A DNA stretch of 64,000 nt from Lentibacillus juripiscarius JCM 12147 (GCA_001311805.1 BBCA01000002.1:1-64000), one strand, 5' to 3'; positions 1-10,756 are shown, counted from the first letter of the stretch. Notes: generated by a model from the letters alone, not told the origin. Program-made: numbers and translations.

Positions 1-834
1 CCGACCATCCGGTGCATCAAAATAAATGGCCTGCTTTAAATGGAAATTCGTTTTTCCGAAAAAATTAAATGGACGCCCTTTGTTAAATGAAGGTTTTTCC
101 TTTTTTAGATCCATCAATTTCTCGAAGGTCGTCAACCCACGGACCAGCAGCATTCACTATTTTTTCGCATACACATGATGCTGTTTCTTGTTAATCTGAT
201 CTTCCACGATAACACCAGCTATTTTCCCGGATTGATAAATGAAATCGACCACTTTTGCGTAGTTTACCGCATGTGCCCCTTTTTCGATTGCCTTTTTCAT
301 CACTTCAATCGTAAGCCTGGCATCATCTGTCTTATATTCTACATAAAAGCCGGCACCTTTCAGTCCCTCACTTTTAACGAGGGGTTCCTTTCCCACTGCT
401 TCTTCCGGACTGAGCATTTTTCTGCGTTCCTCTTTCTTGACACCTGCCAGGAAATCATAGACACGCAATCCAATATTCGTTGTAAATGGACCAAACGTCC
501 CTTCTTTATAAAATGGAAGCATCATCCATTCAGGGGTTGTGACATGTGGTCCATTTTCATAAACGATTTCCCGTTCTTTTCCAACTTCCGCAACCATTTT
601 CACTTCGAACTGTTTTAAATAGCGCAGCCCGCCATGGACCAGCTTGGTTGATCTGCTGGATGTTCCGGCCGCAAAATCCTGCATTTCCACTACAGCAGTA
701 TTCATCCCGCGTGTAGTTGCATCAAGTGCAATCCCAGCACCAGTAATGCCACCGCCGATCACTAATACATCGAGCTGCTTGTTTTCAATCTGTTGAAAAA
801 TCGTATCTCTATGATAACTGGAAAAATTAGTCAT
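1..834 (-). CDS. glpD: Aerobic glycerol-3-phosphate dehydrogenase (3' part beyond window)
   Basis: FAD-dependent oxidation of glycerol-3-phosphate to dihydroxyacetone phosphate at the membrane. The N-terminal FAD-binding GGGITGAG motif and the family segments [13 protein letters not shown] and [13 protein letters not shown] are visible. The start at 834 (MTNFSS) lies nine bases after an AAGGAG site; the ATG at 840 is only three bases from it. The frame breaks near 157 after YAKK because a run of six A should be seven; with one A added it continues [12 protein letters not shown] to the window edge. It is the last gene of a glycerol cluster on this strand and has its own terminator-type leader, so control by the antiterminator GlpP is expected. 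The C-terminal half is outside the window. Confidence 0.93.
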
Positions 835-900
835 AACCATCCGCTCCTTTTTATCTACATCTATCATTACCCTTTTTAAAGGCTTTTCATGTATTTCCGA

Positions 901-973
901 AAAAAAAAAAGAAACCACAAACAAGGCTAATGAACGTTGCTTCATTAGCAATTTGTGGTTTCTCCATTTCTCC
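901..973 (-). promoter_or_regulatory. GlpP-type leader with terminator hairpin upstream of glpD
   Basis: On the minus strand the leader begins with GGAGAAATGGAGA (961-973), then an 11-base outer stem (GAAACCACAAA, 911-921 with 952-962) and a 9-base inner stem (926-934 with 941-949), followed by ten T. This is a strong intrinsic terminator before glpD. The 13-base motif recurs in the glpF leader with one difference, which fits the known B. subtilis mechanism in which GlpP with glycerol-3-phosphate binds the leader mRNA and prevents termination. The binding role of the motif is inferred. Confidence 0.82.
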
Positions 974-996
974 GGCACATGTATTAACTTACCTTT

Positions 997-1024
997 ATTT
1001 TATCACACTGTTATTCAATTGCAT
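997..1024 (-). promoter_or_regulatory. Putative SigA promoter of glpD
   Basis: The minus strand carries ATGCAA, 16 bases, then TAAAAT (997-1002), just upstream of the GlpP leader. The -10 is good and the -35 weak. No perfect CcpA site is seen next to it. Confidence 0.45.
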
Positions 1025-1051
1025 AGCGGAAGTTTTAGCACATTTCCTGCC

Positions 1052-1432
1052 TTATGGTGATCCAAATTCCTTCTCTACAGCTTTAATTATCTCCTGAAGG
1101 TTCTTATCCATACCGGATTCCACAGCAGCCAAATACGCTCCTTCTACCAGTGGGGCTTCCACTATTTTAACATTCACTGTCCCACTCATCTCCACAGCCA
1201 TCTCGGCATTCATTTTTGCACTGCCAATATCATAAAACATTACCACACCGTCACCTTCGTCTGCACGATGAATTGCTTCCTGCACTTTTTCCACACTTGT
1301 TCCGATTTCATTTTCTTCCGTACCCCCAGCAGTTTCAATCGGTACATCCTTGATTACTTGGCGAATTATATCTTTTACCCCATCAGCGACTTTAGGGCTG
1401 TGGGAAATGAGTACAACACCTGTATAAGACAT
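1052..1432 (-). CDS. dhaM: PTS-dependent dihydroxyacetone kinase phosphotransferase subunit DhaM
   Basis: A 126-residue EIIA(Man)-like protein that passes phosphate from HPr to the ADP bound on DhaL. The phosphorylatable His is in LISHSPKVADG near the N-terminus and the fold-typical GGTEEN and FYDIGSAKMN segments follow. It is the short single-domain form usual in Firmicutes; the HPr- and EI-like extensions of the E. coli protein are absent. The start at 1432 (MSYTG) is preceded by a GGAGG site; an upstream extension in the same frame would overlap dhaL. One base separates it from the dhaL stop, so translation is probably coupled. The frame is intact. Confidence 0.93.
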   Translation of the reverse strand: MSYTGVVLISHSPKVADGVKDIIRQVIKDVPIETAGGTEENEIGTSVEKVQEAIHRADEGDGVVMFYDIGSAKMNAEMAVEMSGTVNVKIVEAPLVEGAYLAAVESGMDKNLQEIIKAVEKEFGSP

Positions 1433-1433
1433 G

Positions 1434-2054
1434 TTATGACCTCCCTTCAATCGTGTTGGCAAGCGCATCAAAAATATAATAGGAGGAGGCGGAACCCGGA
1501 TCAATATGTCCAATAGACCGTTCTTTGAAGTACGCAGCCCGGCCTTTCGTTGCCATCATATCCTTTGTTTCCTCCATCGCATTTTTAGCGGCTTCCGTGA
1601 CTTTTTCCGCATCGAAATCCGTTTCCTGCTGGAAGTGAACAGCCATCCTGGACCATACATCGACAAGTGTTTTTTCACCCTCCGATGCCTTCCCCCGCTG
1701 TTTCACACCATTCACCGCTTCTTCCAGCCCCCTGGAAAAAGTTTCATGGTCAATCATGTCATTTCCTTTTACCGCCATAGACATTTTTAAAAATATTGTC
1801 CCAAATAAAGGCCCTGATGCCCCACCAACCTTTGACATTAACGTCATAGCAGCATCTTTCAAGACATCGGCTGCGTTTGCATAGTCCTGCGCTGATAGTT
1901 TATTCACTGTTTCCTGAAAACCACGGGCCATATTAATGCCGTGATCTCCATCACCGATTGCCTGATCAAGGGATGTAAGATATTCTTTATTTGCCTGTAC
2001 TTTTTCATTTATTTTGTCAAACCAGTTAATCATATCCTGAACATGCAGTTCCAT
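1434..2054 (-). CDS. dhaL: Dihydroxyacetone kinase ADP-binding subunit DhaL
   Basis: A 206-residue protein carrying the ADP coenzyme that phosphorylates dihydroxyacetone bound to DhaK. The DQAIGDGDHG motif, with the aspartates that bind Mg-ADP, lies at about residues 31-40, and the GGASGPLFGT segment is present. It is intact and of usual length. It follows dhaK by about 20 bases and precedes dhaM, the standard K-L-M order, so the three subunits are probably translated from one mRNA. The phosphate donor is the PTS (HPr), whose kinase gene hprK lies about 8 kb away in the same window. Confidence 0.94.
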   Translation of the reverse strand: MELHVQDMINWFDKINEKVQANKEYLTSLDQAIGDGDHGINMARGFQETVNKLSAQDYANAADVLKDAAMTLMSKVGGASGPLFGTIFLKMSMAVKGNDMIDHETFSRGLEEAVNGVKQRGKASEGEKTLVDVWSRMAVHFQQETDFDAEKVTEAAKNAMEETKDMMATKGRAAYFKERSIGHIDPGSASSYYIFDALANTIEGRS

Positions 2055-2074
2055 AATGAATAAATCCCCCTTTT

Positions 2075-3061
2075 CTAACTGCGAAAGGCAGGTGCATCTG
2101 ATGCGACATCAAGTAATTCTTTCAACTCGTCATCCAGGTTCAATAAGTGACGGAACAGCCTGCCATCTCCAGCGATGTCATATATTCACCAACAAATGTT
2201 TTATAAACATTTAAGCCCTTTTCCGCTAAAATTGCTTGAACTTTTTGTTTACAATATATAACTCCATCTCCGGTGTTGAACCTAGCCCGTTCACCATAAC
2301 AGCGACATCACCAGTGAAATCAAAGTCTTCTAAAATTTTACCTGTGAGCTCAGCTGCAACGTCATCAGCTGTTGATATAACTTTGCGTTCAATCCCTGCC
2401 TCACCATGGATGCCGATGCCAATTTCCATTTCATTCTCGTCTAATTGAAAACTAGGTGTCCCAGCGGCAGGAACAGTACACGGTGTCAGTGCCATTCCCA
2501 TGGACCGGACGTTTGTGGCAGCTTTAGCAGCAACAGCCTTTACTTCCTCCAAAGTCCCGCGCTGTTCAGCCTTTGCCCCGGCCATTTTATGAACGAATAC
2601 GGTTCCGGCAATCCCCCTTCTGCCAGTGGTCGAGGAACTTTCTTCTACCGCAATATCGTCGTTTACAATTACCTTTTCCACCCTAATTCCTTCTGCTTCT
2701 GCAAGTTCTGCTGCCATTTCAAAATTAAGCACATCACCAGTGTAGTTTTTAATGATTAATAATACACCTGCTCCGCTATCGACCGCCTTAATTGCCTCGA
2801 ATACTTGGTCAGGCGTTGGTGATGTAAATACCTCACCAACAACAGCAGCATCAAGCATCCCCTTTCCCACATAGCCTGCATGTGCGGGTTCATGACCGCT
2901 TCCTCCACCACTGACAAGGCCTACTTTATTGGCATTTGGAGCGTCTGTTTTCACGACCGCCGTTGTTCCAGGTAGCTGTTTAATGTCATTAGGTGATGAA
3001 GCAACCAGCCCTTCCACCATATCTTGAACGACCTGATTTGGATCGTTAATGATTTTTTCAT
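2075..3061 (-). CDS. dhaK: Dihydroxyacetone kinase substrate-binding subunit DhaK
   Basis: Binds dihydroxyacetone covalently through an active-site histidine (GIHGEAG) and yields dihydroxyacetone phosphate. SGGGSGHEPAHAGYVG near the N-terminus and NGLGSTP near the C-terminus are family hallmarks. The start at 3061 (MKKIINDPNQ) follows a GAGGAGG site; the next Met at 3020 is internal. Two one-base losses break the frame: near 2258 (NKK then VQAIL) and near 2151 (GCSVTL then LNLDDEL). Reading through them gives a normal C-terminus ending APAFRS at 2075. It sits where glpK-glpD adjacency is found in B. subtilis, so dihydroxyacetone use has been placed inside the glycerol cluster. Confidence 0.9.
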
Positions 3062-3163
3062 ATAAACCCTCCTCGCTCTTTTCTTTTCAAAGGCTCTCTT
3101 TGTAAACTTTGTTACCTTTCTAGTGCAGTTGTTTTGTGTATTTCCTTCGCTATTGCGGCATTT

Positions 3164-3292
3164 GATTGGAGCGGAGGACAGTCGACTCCTGCGGGAAAAG
3201 CAACAGCTGAAGATCCCACAGGAAGCGGTTTTTGCTTCCGAGGAAGCTGAAGCGTTGCCCGCGGAAAGCGACTGTCCGGAGCGGAAATCGCC
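3164..3292 (+). repeat. GC-rich intergenic repeat, copy 1
   Basis: A segment of about 130 bp of the type GATTGGAGCGGAGGAC...CTCCTGCGGG...CCGCGGAAAGCGAC...GAGCGGAAATC. Arms GACAGTCG and CGACTGTC, and CCTGCGGG against CCCACAGG, can pair. A degenerate copy in opposite orientation lies at 45687-45815. From memory, elements of this kind are frequent between genes in Bacillaceae; I know no assigned function. It fills most of the 356-bp gap between glpK and dhaK, in which I see no gene. Confidence 0.7.
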
Positions 3293-3417
3293 CCTCCCGC
3301 AGTGCGTCGCAGTTTATAGAAATTGTTAAGCAGGTTTTCATCCTCTAAAGTAACGCAAAAGAACAGCCTTTTAGAAAACTTTCTCATTCAATACTATCGT
3401 TCTCACCTTCAACAAAT

Positions 3418-4922
<1,505 letters not shown>

Positions 4923-4938
4923 CTATAAAGCTTCTTCG

Positions 4939-5757
4939 CTAAAATTTTTCCCCGAAATGTCCTTTTTCCTTCCTAAGCTCCGTTACTGCGGCACCGATAA
5001 AAATAAACACGACAACAGCACTTAAGATCCAAAACAGAACCGAAAACTCACCAATAAACATGGCATTATAAAATAAAGCACCATATATACCGCCTAAAAT
5101 TGGGCCAATAACCGGGATCCATGAATAGCCCCAGTCCGATCCGCCCTTTCCGGGAATCGGCAGTAATGCGTGAGCAATTCTTGGTCCGAGGTCACGCGCC
5201 GGGTTGATAGCATATCCGGTTGTACCTCCAAGTGACATGCCAATCGCAACGATTAATAGACCAACTATCAGCGGATTAAGTCCTTCTGTAAAGTCATTTG
5301 CACCAATAAACATGAGTCCCATTAATAGAACAAAGGTACCAATCATCTCGCTGACCAAGTTGGAAAATGGGCTGCGGATAGCAGGAGTTGTTGAATACAC
5401 ATCCCGTTTCGCCACTTTATCTTCTGTTTCTTTCCAATGAGGCAAGTAGTTGAAGAATACAATGACTGCCCCAATAAAAGCGCCAATCAATTGGGCACTT
5501 ATATACATCGGAACTTTCGCCCACGGGAACTCACCTGCAGCGGCAAACCCAAGTGTCACAGCAGGATTAATATGCGCTCCTGTAAACTGGCCAACCGCGT
5601 ATACCCCCATTGTAACACCTAAACCCCAGCCGATGGTGATTAGCACCCAGCCGGTCCCTTCCGCTTTCGACTTTTTTAAAACCACACCGGCAACAACGCC
5701 ACCTCCTAAGATGATCAATATCATTGTACCAATTAGTTCAGCCAAAAATTCAGGCAT
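4939..5757 (-). CDS. glpF: Glycerol uptake facilitator (aquaglyceroporin)
   Basis: A 272-residue membrane channel for facilitated entry of glycerol. Both half-helix NPA boxes are present, INPAVTLG and INPARDLGPR; the Asp after the second NPA is typical of glycerol-conducting members. Six hydrophobic segments are visible. The start at 5757 (MPEFLAEL) is eight bases from AGAGGAG; a GTG three codons earlier is too close. First gene of glpFK, behind a terminator leader, a SigA promoter and a CcpA site. The frame is intact. Confidence 0.95.
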   Translation of the reverse strand: MPEFLAELIGTMILIILGGGVVAGVVLKKSKAEGTGWVLITIGWGLGVTMGVYAVGQFTGAHINPAVTLGFAAAGEFPWAKVPMYISAQLIGAFIGAVIVFFNYLPHWKETEDKVAKRDVYSTTPAIRSPFSNLVSEMIGTFVLLMGLMFIGANDFTEGLNPLIVGLLIVAIGMSLGGTTGYAINPARDLGPRIAHALLPIPGKGGSDWGYSWIPVIGPILGGIYGALFYNAMFIGEFSVLFWILSAVVVFIFIGAAVTELRKEKGHFGEKF

Positions 5758-5803
5758 AATGAACACTCCTCTTTATAACCATCAAATTAGAACAGGTAAA
5801 CAC

Positions 5804-5874
5804 AAAAAAACCACGCCGCAATCATAGTACTTAACCTGAAAAAGTACCATTGCAGCGTGGGTCTCCATGTCTCC
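5804..5874 (-). promoter_or_regulatory. GlpP-type leader with terminator hairpin upstream of glpF
   Basis: The minus strand shows GGAGACATGGAGA (5862-5874), then a hairpin whose arms are CCACGC.GCAAT..AGTACTT and AAGTAC.ATTGC.GCGTGG (5811-5860), then seven T. The leading motif differs from that of glpD by one base of 13 and has the same position relative to the stem. This supports joint control of glpFK and glpD by GlpP antitermination. Confidence 0.85.
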
Positions 5875-5899
5875 ACCACGTTCTTAACTTGTGGAAACA

Positions 5900-5928
5900 A
5901 TTTTACCTCAAAATGTAAACGCTGTCAA
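5900..5928 (-). promoter_or_regulatory. SigA promoter of glpFK
   Basis: The minus strand has a consensus -35 TTGACA (5923-5928), a 17-base spacer and -10 TAAAAT (5900-5905). Transcription would start near 5893, just before the GlpP leader. Confidence 0.85.
5914..5927. promoter_or_regulatory. CcpA-binding cre site over the glpFK promoter
   Basis: TGTAAACGCTGTCA matches the cre consensus TGWAANCGNTNWCA at every position. It covers most of the -35 and the adjoining spacer, so CcpA bound with HPr-Ser-P would block RNA polymerase. HPr kinase, which makes HPr-Ser-P, is encoded at 9824-10756. Confidence 0.85.
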
Positions 5929-5964
5929 CAGTTGTTGTTTACATTTTTAATTGCAGGAAAAGAC

Positions 5965-6308
5965 TCAGCTTCGCACCAGACCGTGCGGATCGATGACAAT
6001 TTTTCGATGCTCCACCATCAAATTTCTTATAACCCTCCGGAGCTTGGTCCAATGAAATCAATGTTGACGGCTTTGGCAATCTGTGTTTTGCCGCTCAGAA
6101 TCGCTTTCATCAAGTCTCTATGGCAGCGCATAACAGGTGTCTGGCCGGTCACAAACGTGTGCGCTTTTGCAAAACCGAGCCCAAATCGGATTTTCAATGT
6201 CCCCTCTCTTGCATCTTTATCTGTAGCACCTGGATCACCGGTTACATAAAGGCCCGGGATTCCCAGACGACCACCTGCTATATTTTCACTGGGTACTATG
6301 ATGGCTCC
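5965..6308 (-). pseudogene. C-terminal remnant of glutathione-independent formaldehyde dehydrogenase (zinc ADH family)
   Basis: About 110 codons resemble only the C-terminus of Pseudomonas-type FdhA: AGGRLGIPGLYVTGDPG, the FGLGFAKAH stretch, HTFVTGQTPVM, then AKAVN, and after a shift EGYKKFDGGASK and IDPHGLVRS ending at 5965. The N-terminal three quarters, with the zinc and NAD sites, are absent: the fragment starts directly at the 3' end of glpP. Two shifts (near 6035 and 5990) may be sequencing indels, but no indel explains the missing N-terminus. It is a gene relic between glpP and the glpFK promoter. Confidence 0.78.
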
Positions 6309-6844
6309 CACAAATTATGGTCAGACGTTGATACGGCTGCTGCGCCCGCCTCAAACGCAGCAGTGATCTCTTCCATGTTCCGGATGAGACCGCCGGCAAT
6401 GACCGGGATGGAAGTTTCCCTATGGATGTGGGCGATTATATCCGGAATCAGCCCTGGCAGCAGTTCCACACAGTCCGGCTGAAAACGTTCAATCAATTGC
6501 AGGTTGTGATCAACTGCCATGCTGTCCAGCAAAAACATGCGCTGAATCGCCAACAGATTATGTTTTTTCGCGAGTTTAATAATACTGCCTCTTGTAGAAA
6601 TAATCCCATCTGGTTTGATGGCGCGAACTAAAAATTCCATGCCGTATTCATCCGCTTTCAAACCCTGAATCAGGTCAAAATGTACGAGTACCTGTTTCCC
6701 GGCCCGCTTCGCATACGTTACTAGACTTTTCAGCTGGGCAAGCCGTGTCTCCAGCAATACAATTGTGCCATGCTCTGTTTCCAATGCTCTGTCAAAATCT
6801 TTCATGCTGCGGATTGCAGGGAGAATCCCAGTTGGCATGTTCAT
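6296..6844 (-). CDS. glpP: Glycerol uptake operon antiterminator GlpP
   Basis: A 182-residue RNA-binding antiterminator that, with glycerol-3-phosphate, lets transcription pass the terminators before glpF and glpD. Family segments ILPAIR, VLVHFDLIQGLKADEYG, DGIISTRG, LLPGLIPDII and IAGGLIRNMEEI follow in order, as in B. subtilis GlpP. The start at 6844 overlaps the yvoF stop by four bases. The last few residues differ from the usual end, at the junction with the formaldehyde dehydrogenase remnant. The frame is intact. Confidence 0.93.
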   Translation of the reverse strand: MNMPTGILPAIRSMKDFDRALETEHGTIVLLETRLAQLKSLVTYAKRAGKQVLVHFDLIQGLKADEYGMEFLVRAIKPDGIISTRGSIIKLAKKHNLLAIQRMFLLDSMAVDHNLQLIERFQPDCVELLPGLIPDIIAHIHRETSIPVIAGGLIRNMEEITAAFEAGAAAVSTSDHNLWEPS

Positions 6845-7371
6845 GATTCATCACCTTTATCATTATTCTCGTCGTTGGTATTCTCCATCTCTTCTTTCGT
6901 GCGGATCAGCTGCATCGGATTTCCGCCGACGAATGACCCAGGTGCTACATCTTTGTGCACCAGTGTCCCCGCCGATACAACAGCACCATCACCAATCGTG
7001 ACACCGGGAAGAATCGTGGCGTTGGCTCCAATCATCACATCATCGCCAATCACCACTTCCCCAATCCGGTATTCATGAATCAAATACTCATGTGCAAGGA
7101 TGGTCGTATTGTATCCAATCACACTGTTGGTGCCCACTTTAATTTTCTCAGGAAACATAATATCGGGCATGACCATCAGGGCAAAAGCGGTCCTGTCCCC
7201 GACATCCATACGCAACGTCCGATACAGCCAATTTTTCACACGCAAAAACGGGGTGTATCGGCCCAGCTGGATGGCCATGAAATTTTTCATGACCTTCCAG
7301 AAGGATACGGTTTCATAAATCTTCCAAAGTGAATTCGCATGGTTGACAGGATATCGTTTCGTTCTCCGCAT
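6841..7371 (-). CDS. yvoF: Acyltransferase with left-handed beta-helix (YvoF family)
   Basis: A 176-residue hexapeptide-repeat transferase. Repeats such as IKVGTNSVIGYNT, VVIGDDVMIGANATI and VTIGDGAVVSAGT form the beta-helix, closed by GNPMQLIRTK. Position between ppaX and glpP and overall sequence match YvoF. The acceptor substrate is unknown. A highly acidic tail (ENTNDENNDKGDES) ends the protein. The frame is intact; it is followed by glpP with a four-base overlap, so the two are probably translated together. Confidence 0.85.
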   Translation of the reverse strand: MRRTKRYPVNHANSLWKIYETVSFWKVMKNFMAIQLGRYTPFLRVKNWLYRTLRMDVGDRTAFALMVMPDIMFPEKIKVGTNSVIGYNTTILAHEYLIHEYRIGEVVIGDDVMIGANATILPGVTIGDGAVVSAGTLVHKDVAPGSFVGGNPMQLIRTKEEMENTNDENNDKGDES

Positions 7372-7375
7372 CGGC

Positions 7376-8011
7376 TTACACTCCCGTTATTTCCAATAAA
7401 TCCCACATATCCTCCATCATATAGGTTGGACGGCATGCCATTAATTTCTCCCGGCTTTTCAGTGACCACGCAACCGCAGCTGTTCTGATTCCGGCATTCT
7501 GTCCTGCCTCGATGTCATGGGAATTGTCACCGACCATTAAAGTTGATTCCGCACTTGCCCCCAGTTCGGTCATCGCTTTTATAACGGGCTCAGGATGCGG
7601 TTTCGCACAAGTGACGTCATCTAAGGTAATAACTGTTTTGAAATAGTGGTCAAGCCCTGTCACGGCTAAGCCCATATCCACCGTCCCCCTCATCTTTGTC
7701 GTTACGATCCCGAGCTGAACATTTTCTCTATGTAATCGATCAATGGTTTCCACGACATTCGGGAATGCTTTCACATAATCATCGTGATGCTGTTTATTGT
7801 GTTCCCGGTATGTTTCAATCATGGCATCTGCCCTTCCGGAATTATACTGAAGAAATGTGTCACGCAACGGCGGTCCGATAAATTCAATCGCTTCCTCGCG
7901 GGTGAGATCTTTGCCATAGTGGTGAAACGTATGCATAAACGATTCAATGATTAATTCATTTGTGTCAATCAGTGTTCCATCTAAATCAAAGAGTACGGTA
8001 TGAATGCTCAT
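7376..8011 (-). CDS. ppaX: HPr-Ser-P dephosphorylation-linked pyrophosphatase PpaX (HAD family)
   Basis: HAD hydrolase with the nucleophile motif FDLDGTLIDTN, the motif II VTTKMRG and motif III/IV VGDNSHDIEAG. In B. subtilis it hydrolyses the pyrophosphate released when HPr kinase/phosphorylase dephosphorylates HPr, and it lies in the same cluster as hprK here. The start at 8011 (MSIHTVLF) has AAGGAAGGG eight bases upstream; a longer in-frame start has no such site. It overlaps the 3' end of yvoD by 26 bases. The frame is intact, about 211 residues. Confidence 0.92.
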   Translation of the reverse strand: MSIHTVLFDLDGTLIDTNELIIESFMHTFHHYGKDLTREEAIEFIGPPLRDTFLQYNSGRADAMIETYREHNKQHHDDYVKAFPNVVETIDRLHRENVQLGIVTTKMRGTVDMGLAVTGLDHYFKTVITLDDVTCAKPHPEPVIKAMTELGASAESTLMVGDNSHDIEAGQNAGIRTAAVAWSLKSREKLMACRPTYMMEDMWDLLEITGV

Positions 8012-8944
8012 GTGCTGTTCCCTTCCTTTTTCGATATTCAATCCGCCTCCAAATAAATGCGACGGTCATCGTGAGTATAATCGCTGTTAGAAGCCGGATC
8101 AGCAAGAGTGGCCAAACAGGGATTCCAAGCGGTATAAATACTAATGTATCTTCCACGACCGCATGACAGGATACAAGAAAGATAAGTGCCAAATACATAT
8201 CACGTTTGGACACCCCATCTTCCTCTACCGCTTGAATCATCAGTCCCGCGCCATAGGCCAAACCAATCGTCAATCCTGCCACAAGTGTCATGGTTGTATT
8301 TTTTCCATCCCCAGAAATCTAGTGAATGGTGCCAATTTGTCCGAGAAAACGTGCAGCCAGCCTTTTTCCCGCAAATACTGCATCGCGACCATTAGTGGAA
8401 TGACTATCGCTGCCAGCTGCACAATCGCTATCAGCGCTGTCTCTAAACCATGCATTGCAATTTCCAGCGAACCACTGAGGGCCGGGTCTGCTGAGGAAAT
8501 CAGGCCATACTGCGCCTGTTCTGATCCGCCATTCCAAATTAGATTAATGACAGTTGCTGAAATCAGCGCCAGTGACAGCCGGATGCCTGAGATAAGCCAC
8601 CAGCTCACCCCTGCTTTGGAGGCCACTGTTGACTCAATGAAAAGGTTGTGAGAAAAGGACATCATTACAGCCATGATGAAGACTTGTTTAACGGTAAAAT
8701 CAAACGACACAATCGCGGCAATCCCAGCATATAAGTTAAGTGCGTTTCCGAGCACGAGTGGAACTGCTGCTTCACCAGACAATCCAAACAGACCCATTAA
8801 CGGGCTGACTTTTTCAACAATCCAGGGAAGGACTGGGGTGAACTGCAGAATGGTTACGATCAACGTAATCGGAAAAATAACTTTTCCTAGTGTCCATGTC
8901 ACCTGCAGCCCTTGCTTTAACCCACGCTGTAAGATTCCATTCAA
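7986..8944 (-). CDS. yvoD: YvoD family membrane protein (nucleoside-recognition/Gate domain)
   Basis: A polytopic membrane protein of about 319 residues related to the SpmA/SpmB 'Gate' domain group. It has many hydrophobic segments, with VPLVLGNALNLYAGIAAI and LVAGLTIGLAYGAG as conserved pieces. Function unknown. A one-base loss in an A run near 8300 splits it (EKIQP, corrected EKNTTMTLVAGL). It lies between lgt and ppaX as in B. subtilis, and its end overlaps ppaX, so the cluster is probably one transcript. Confidence 0.82.
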
Positions 8945-8964
8945 GCTAATCCCTCACTTCCACA

Positions 8965-9809
8965 TCATTTTTTATTTTTCTTTGTTTTCCGGCCATCATA
9001 CCGTTTTCGCGCCTTACCGGATTTACGGCGGTACACAATCACGGCAATTACCACAGCAATCAGTGCTACAGAAATAAACTGTGCCATTCGAATCTCTGTC
9101 CCCGGTATATAAAGACTGTCCGTCCGCATTCCCTCAATAAGAACCTGCCGGCGGAATAAGCCATCAAATAGCTCAGGAACACCTCGCCACGCAATGGATT
9201 TTTGCGCCGGAGCACCAGAAGAAATAGGAACACAGCAATATTCCAAATGGATTCATAAAGGAATGTCGGGTGATACATGACACCGCCAATACACATCTGA
9301 TTCATAATAAAGTCAGGCAAATATGTATGAAAACTGTTAAACATAGACTCCGAAATCGGTCCGCCATGAGCCTCCTGATTCATAAAATTACCCCAACGTC
9401 CAATCGCCTGTCCAAGAATCAGACTTGGTGCGGCAATATCCGCCAGCTGCCAGAAGGAAACCTTTTTCACACGAGCAAACAAAATTGCAGTCAAGACGGC
9501 ACCAATTAATGCGCCATGAATGGCAATACCACCTTCCCAGATGGCAAATACATCCCACCAGGGCGCCCCCACATACCGGTCCCACTCAAAAACAACATAG
9601 TAAATCCGTGCAAAAATGATTGACACAGGAATCGCAAAAACAACTAAGTCCGTCATTAAGTCTTTCTGTAAGCCAAGCCGGTCAGATTCCTTCGTGGCGA
9701 AATACAATCCCAAAAAGGCACCCAATGCAATAATCACACCGTACCAATAGATGGACAGCGGTCCAATTTCAACAAAAACACGATCCAACGCCGGTGCACT
9801 GCAGCTCAT
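8965..9809 (-). CDS. lgt: Phosphatidylglycerol--prolipoprotein diacylglyceryl transferase
   Basis: Transfers diacylglyceryl to the lipobox cysteine of prolipoproteins at the membrane; likely clients here are CccB and the MecA-like penicillin-binding protein. The Lgt signature [13 protein letters not shown] is present, as are [10 protein letters not shown] and the C-terminal region [11 protein letters not shown]. The start at 9809 (MSCSAP) is eight bases from GGGGGAG. One base is missing near 9150 (AGRF then FIEGMR). The tail is rich in lysine. It follows hprK by 14 bases. Confidence 0.93.
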
Positions 9810-9823
9810 ACTGATCACTCCCC

Positions 9824-10756
9824 CTACTCTATATCCGATTCCTGATCAATCATCTTTGTCAGCCGCTCGGAAAATTCCTCCGCGGCATTAACACCCATTC
9901 GCTTCAATCGGAAGTTCATTGCCGCAACTTCAATGATGACAGCAAGGTTCCGCCCAGGCCGGACAGGAATCGTCGCCTTCGGAAGCCGGACATCCATAAT
10001 TTTCATCGTTTCCTCATCAAGACCAAGCCGGTCATACTGCTTATTCTCATCCCATAGTTCCAGATTGATAATCAGCGATATTTTCTTATGACTGCGAACG
10101 GAGCCAGCCCCGAACAGCGTCATGACATTAATGATTCCCAGCCCCCGAATTTCCAGCAAATGTTCAATCAATGGCGGGGAATTGCCAATAAGCTGATCAT
10201 AGTCCTCCTGATGGATTTCCACACTATCATCCGCAACAAGCCGGTGTCCCCGTTTAACGAGTTCAAGCGCCGTTTCACTTTTACCAACGCCACTCTGCCC
10301 GGTCAGCAGGACCCCAACTCCGTAAATATCCACCAAAACTCCATGGATGGCTGTAAATGGCGCAAATTTTGCCTCAAGATAGTTCGTCAGCCTGCTTATG
10401 ACACGTGTCGTTTTTCTTGGTGAATGCAAAACCGGAACTCCCGCTTCATCTGCCGTTTCCAAAATAACATCCGGAATATCCATTCCCCTGGAAATTACAA
10501 TTACTGGAGTAATGTCGCTACATAGCCGTTCCATGCGATCTTTCTTGTTTTCCTCAGTCAGGTCAAGGAAATACGCCATTTCTGTTTTGCCAATCAGCTG
10601 GACCCGTTCTTTCGGATAGTAGTGAAAATAACCGGTCATTTCAATGCCAGGCCGATGAACATCACTCGAAAGAATTTCTCTATGGATGCCATCATTGCCG
10701 GCAACAAGTGTCAAGTTAAAGTTTTTCAGTAAATCTTCTGTGCGGACTTTTGCCAT
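9824..10756 (-). CDS. hprK: HPr kinase/phosphorylase
   Basis: Phosphorylates HPr at Ser46 and reverses the reaction, setting CcpA-mediated carbon repression. The Walker [11 protein letters not shown] and the family signature [17 protein letters not shown] are visible in the C-terminal kinase domain; the N-terminal domain contains [15 protein letters not shown]. The start at 10756 (MAKVRTEDL) has GGAGG upstream and gives 310 residues, the usual length. The frame is intact. It heads the hprK-lgt-yvoD-ppaX-yvoF-glpP cluster and links to the cre sites at 5914 and 55023. Confidence 0.96.
   Translation of the reverse strand: MAKVRTEDLLKNFNLTLVAGNDGIHREILSSDVHRPGIEMTGYFHYYPKERVQLIGKTEMAYFLDLTEENKKDRMERLCSDITPVIVISRGMDIPDVILETADEAGVPVLHSPRKTTRVISRLTNYLEAKFAPFTAIHGVLVDIYGVGVLLTGQSGVGKSETALELVKRGHRLVADDSVEIHQEDYDQLIGNSPPLIEHLLEIRGLGIINVMTLFGAGSVRSHKKISLIINLELWDENKQYDRLGLDEETMKIMDVRLPKATIPVRPGRNLAVIIEVAAMNFRLKRMGVNAAEEFSERLTKMIDQESDIE

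Noticed and set aside
835..978. N-terminal extension of glpD starting MPEKWRNHK
   Set aside because: This reading runs through the terminator hairpin of the leader; the family N-terminus and Shine-Dalgarno fit the start at 834.
3112..3387. Short open frames on both strands between glpK and dhaK
   Set aside because: They lie in the GC-rich repeat element, which is free of stops because of its composition; no ribosome-binding sites.
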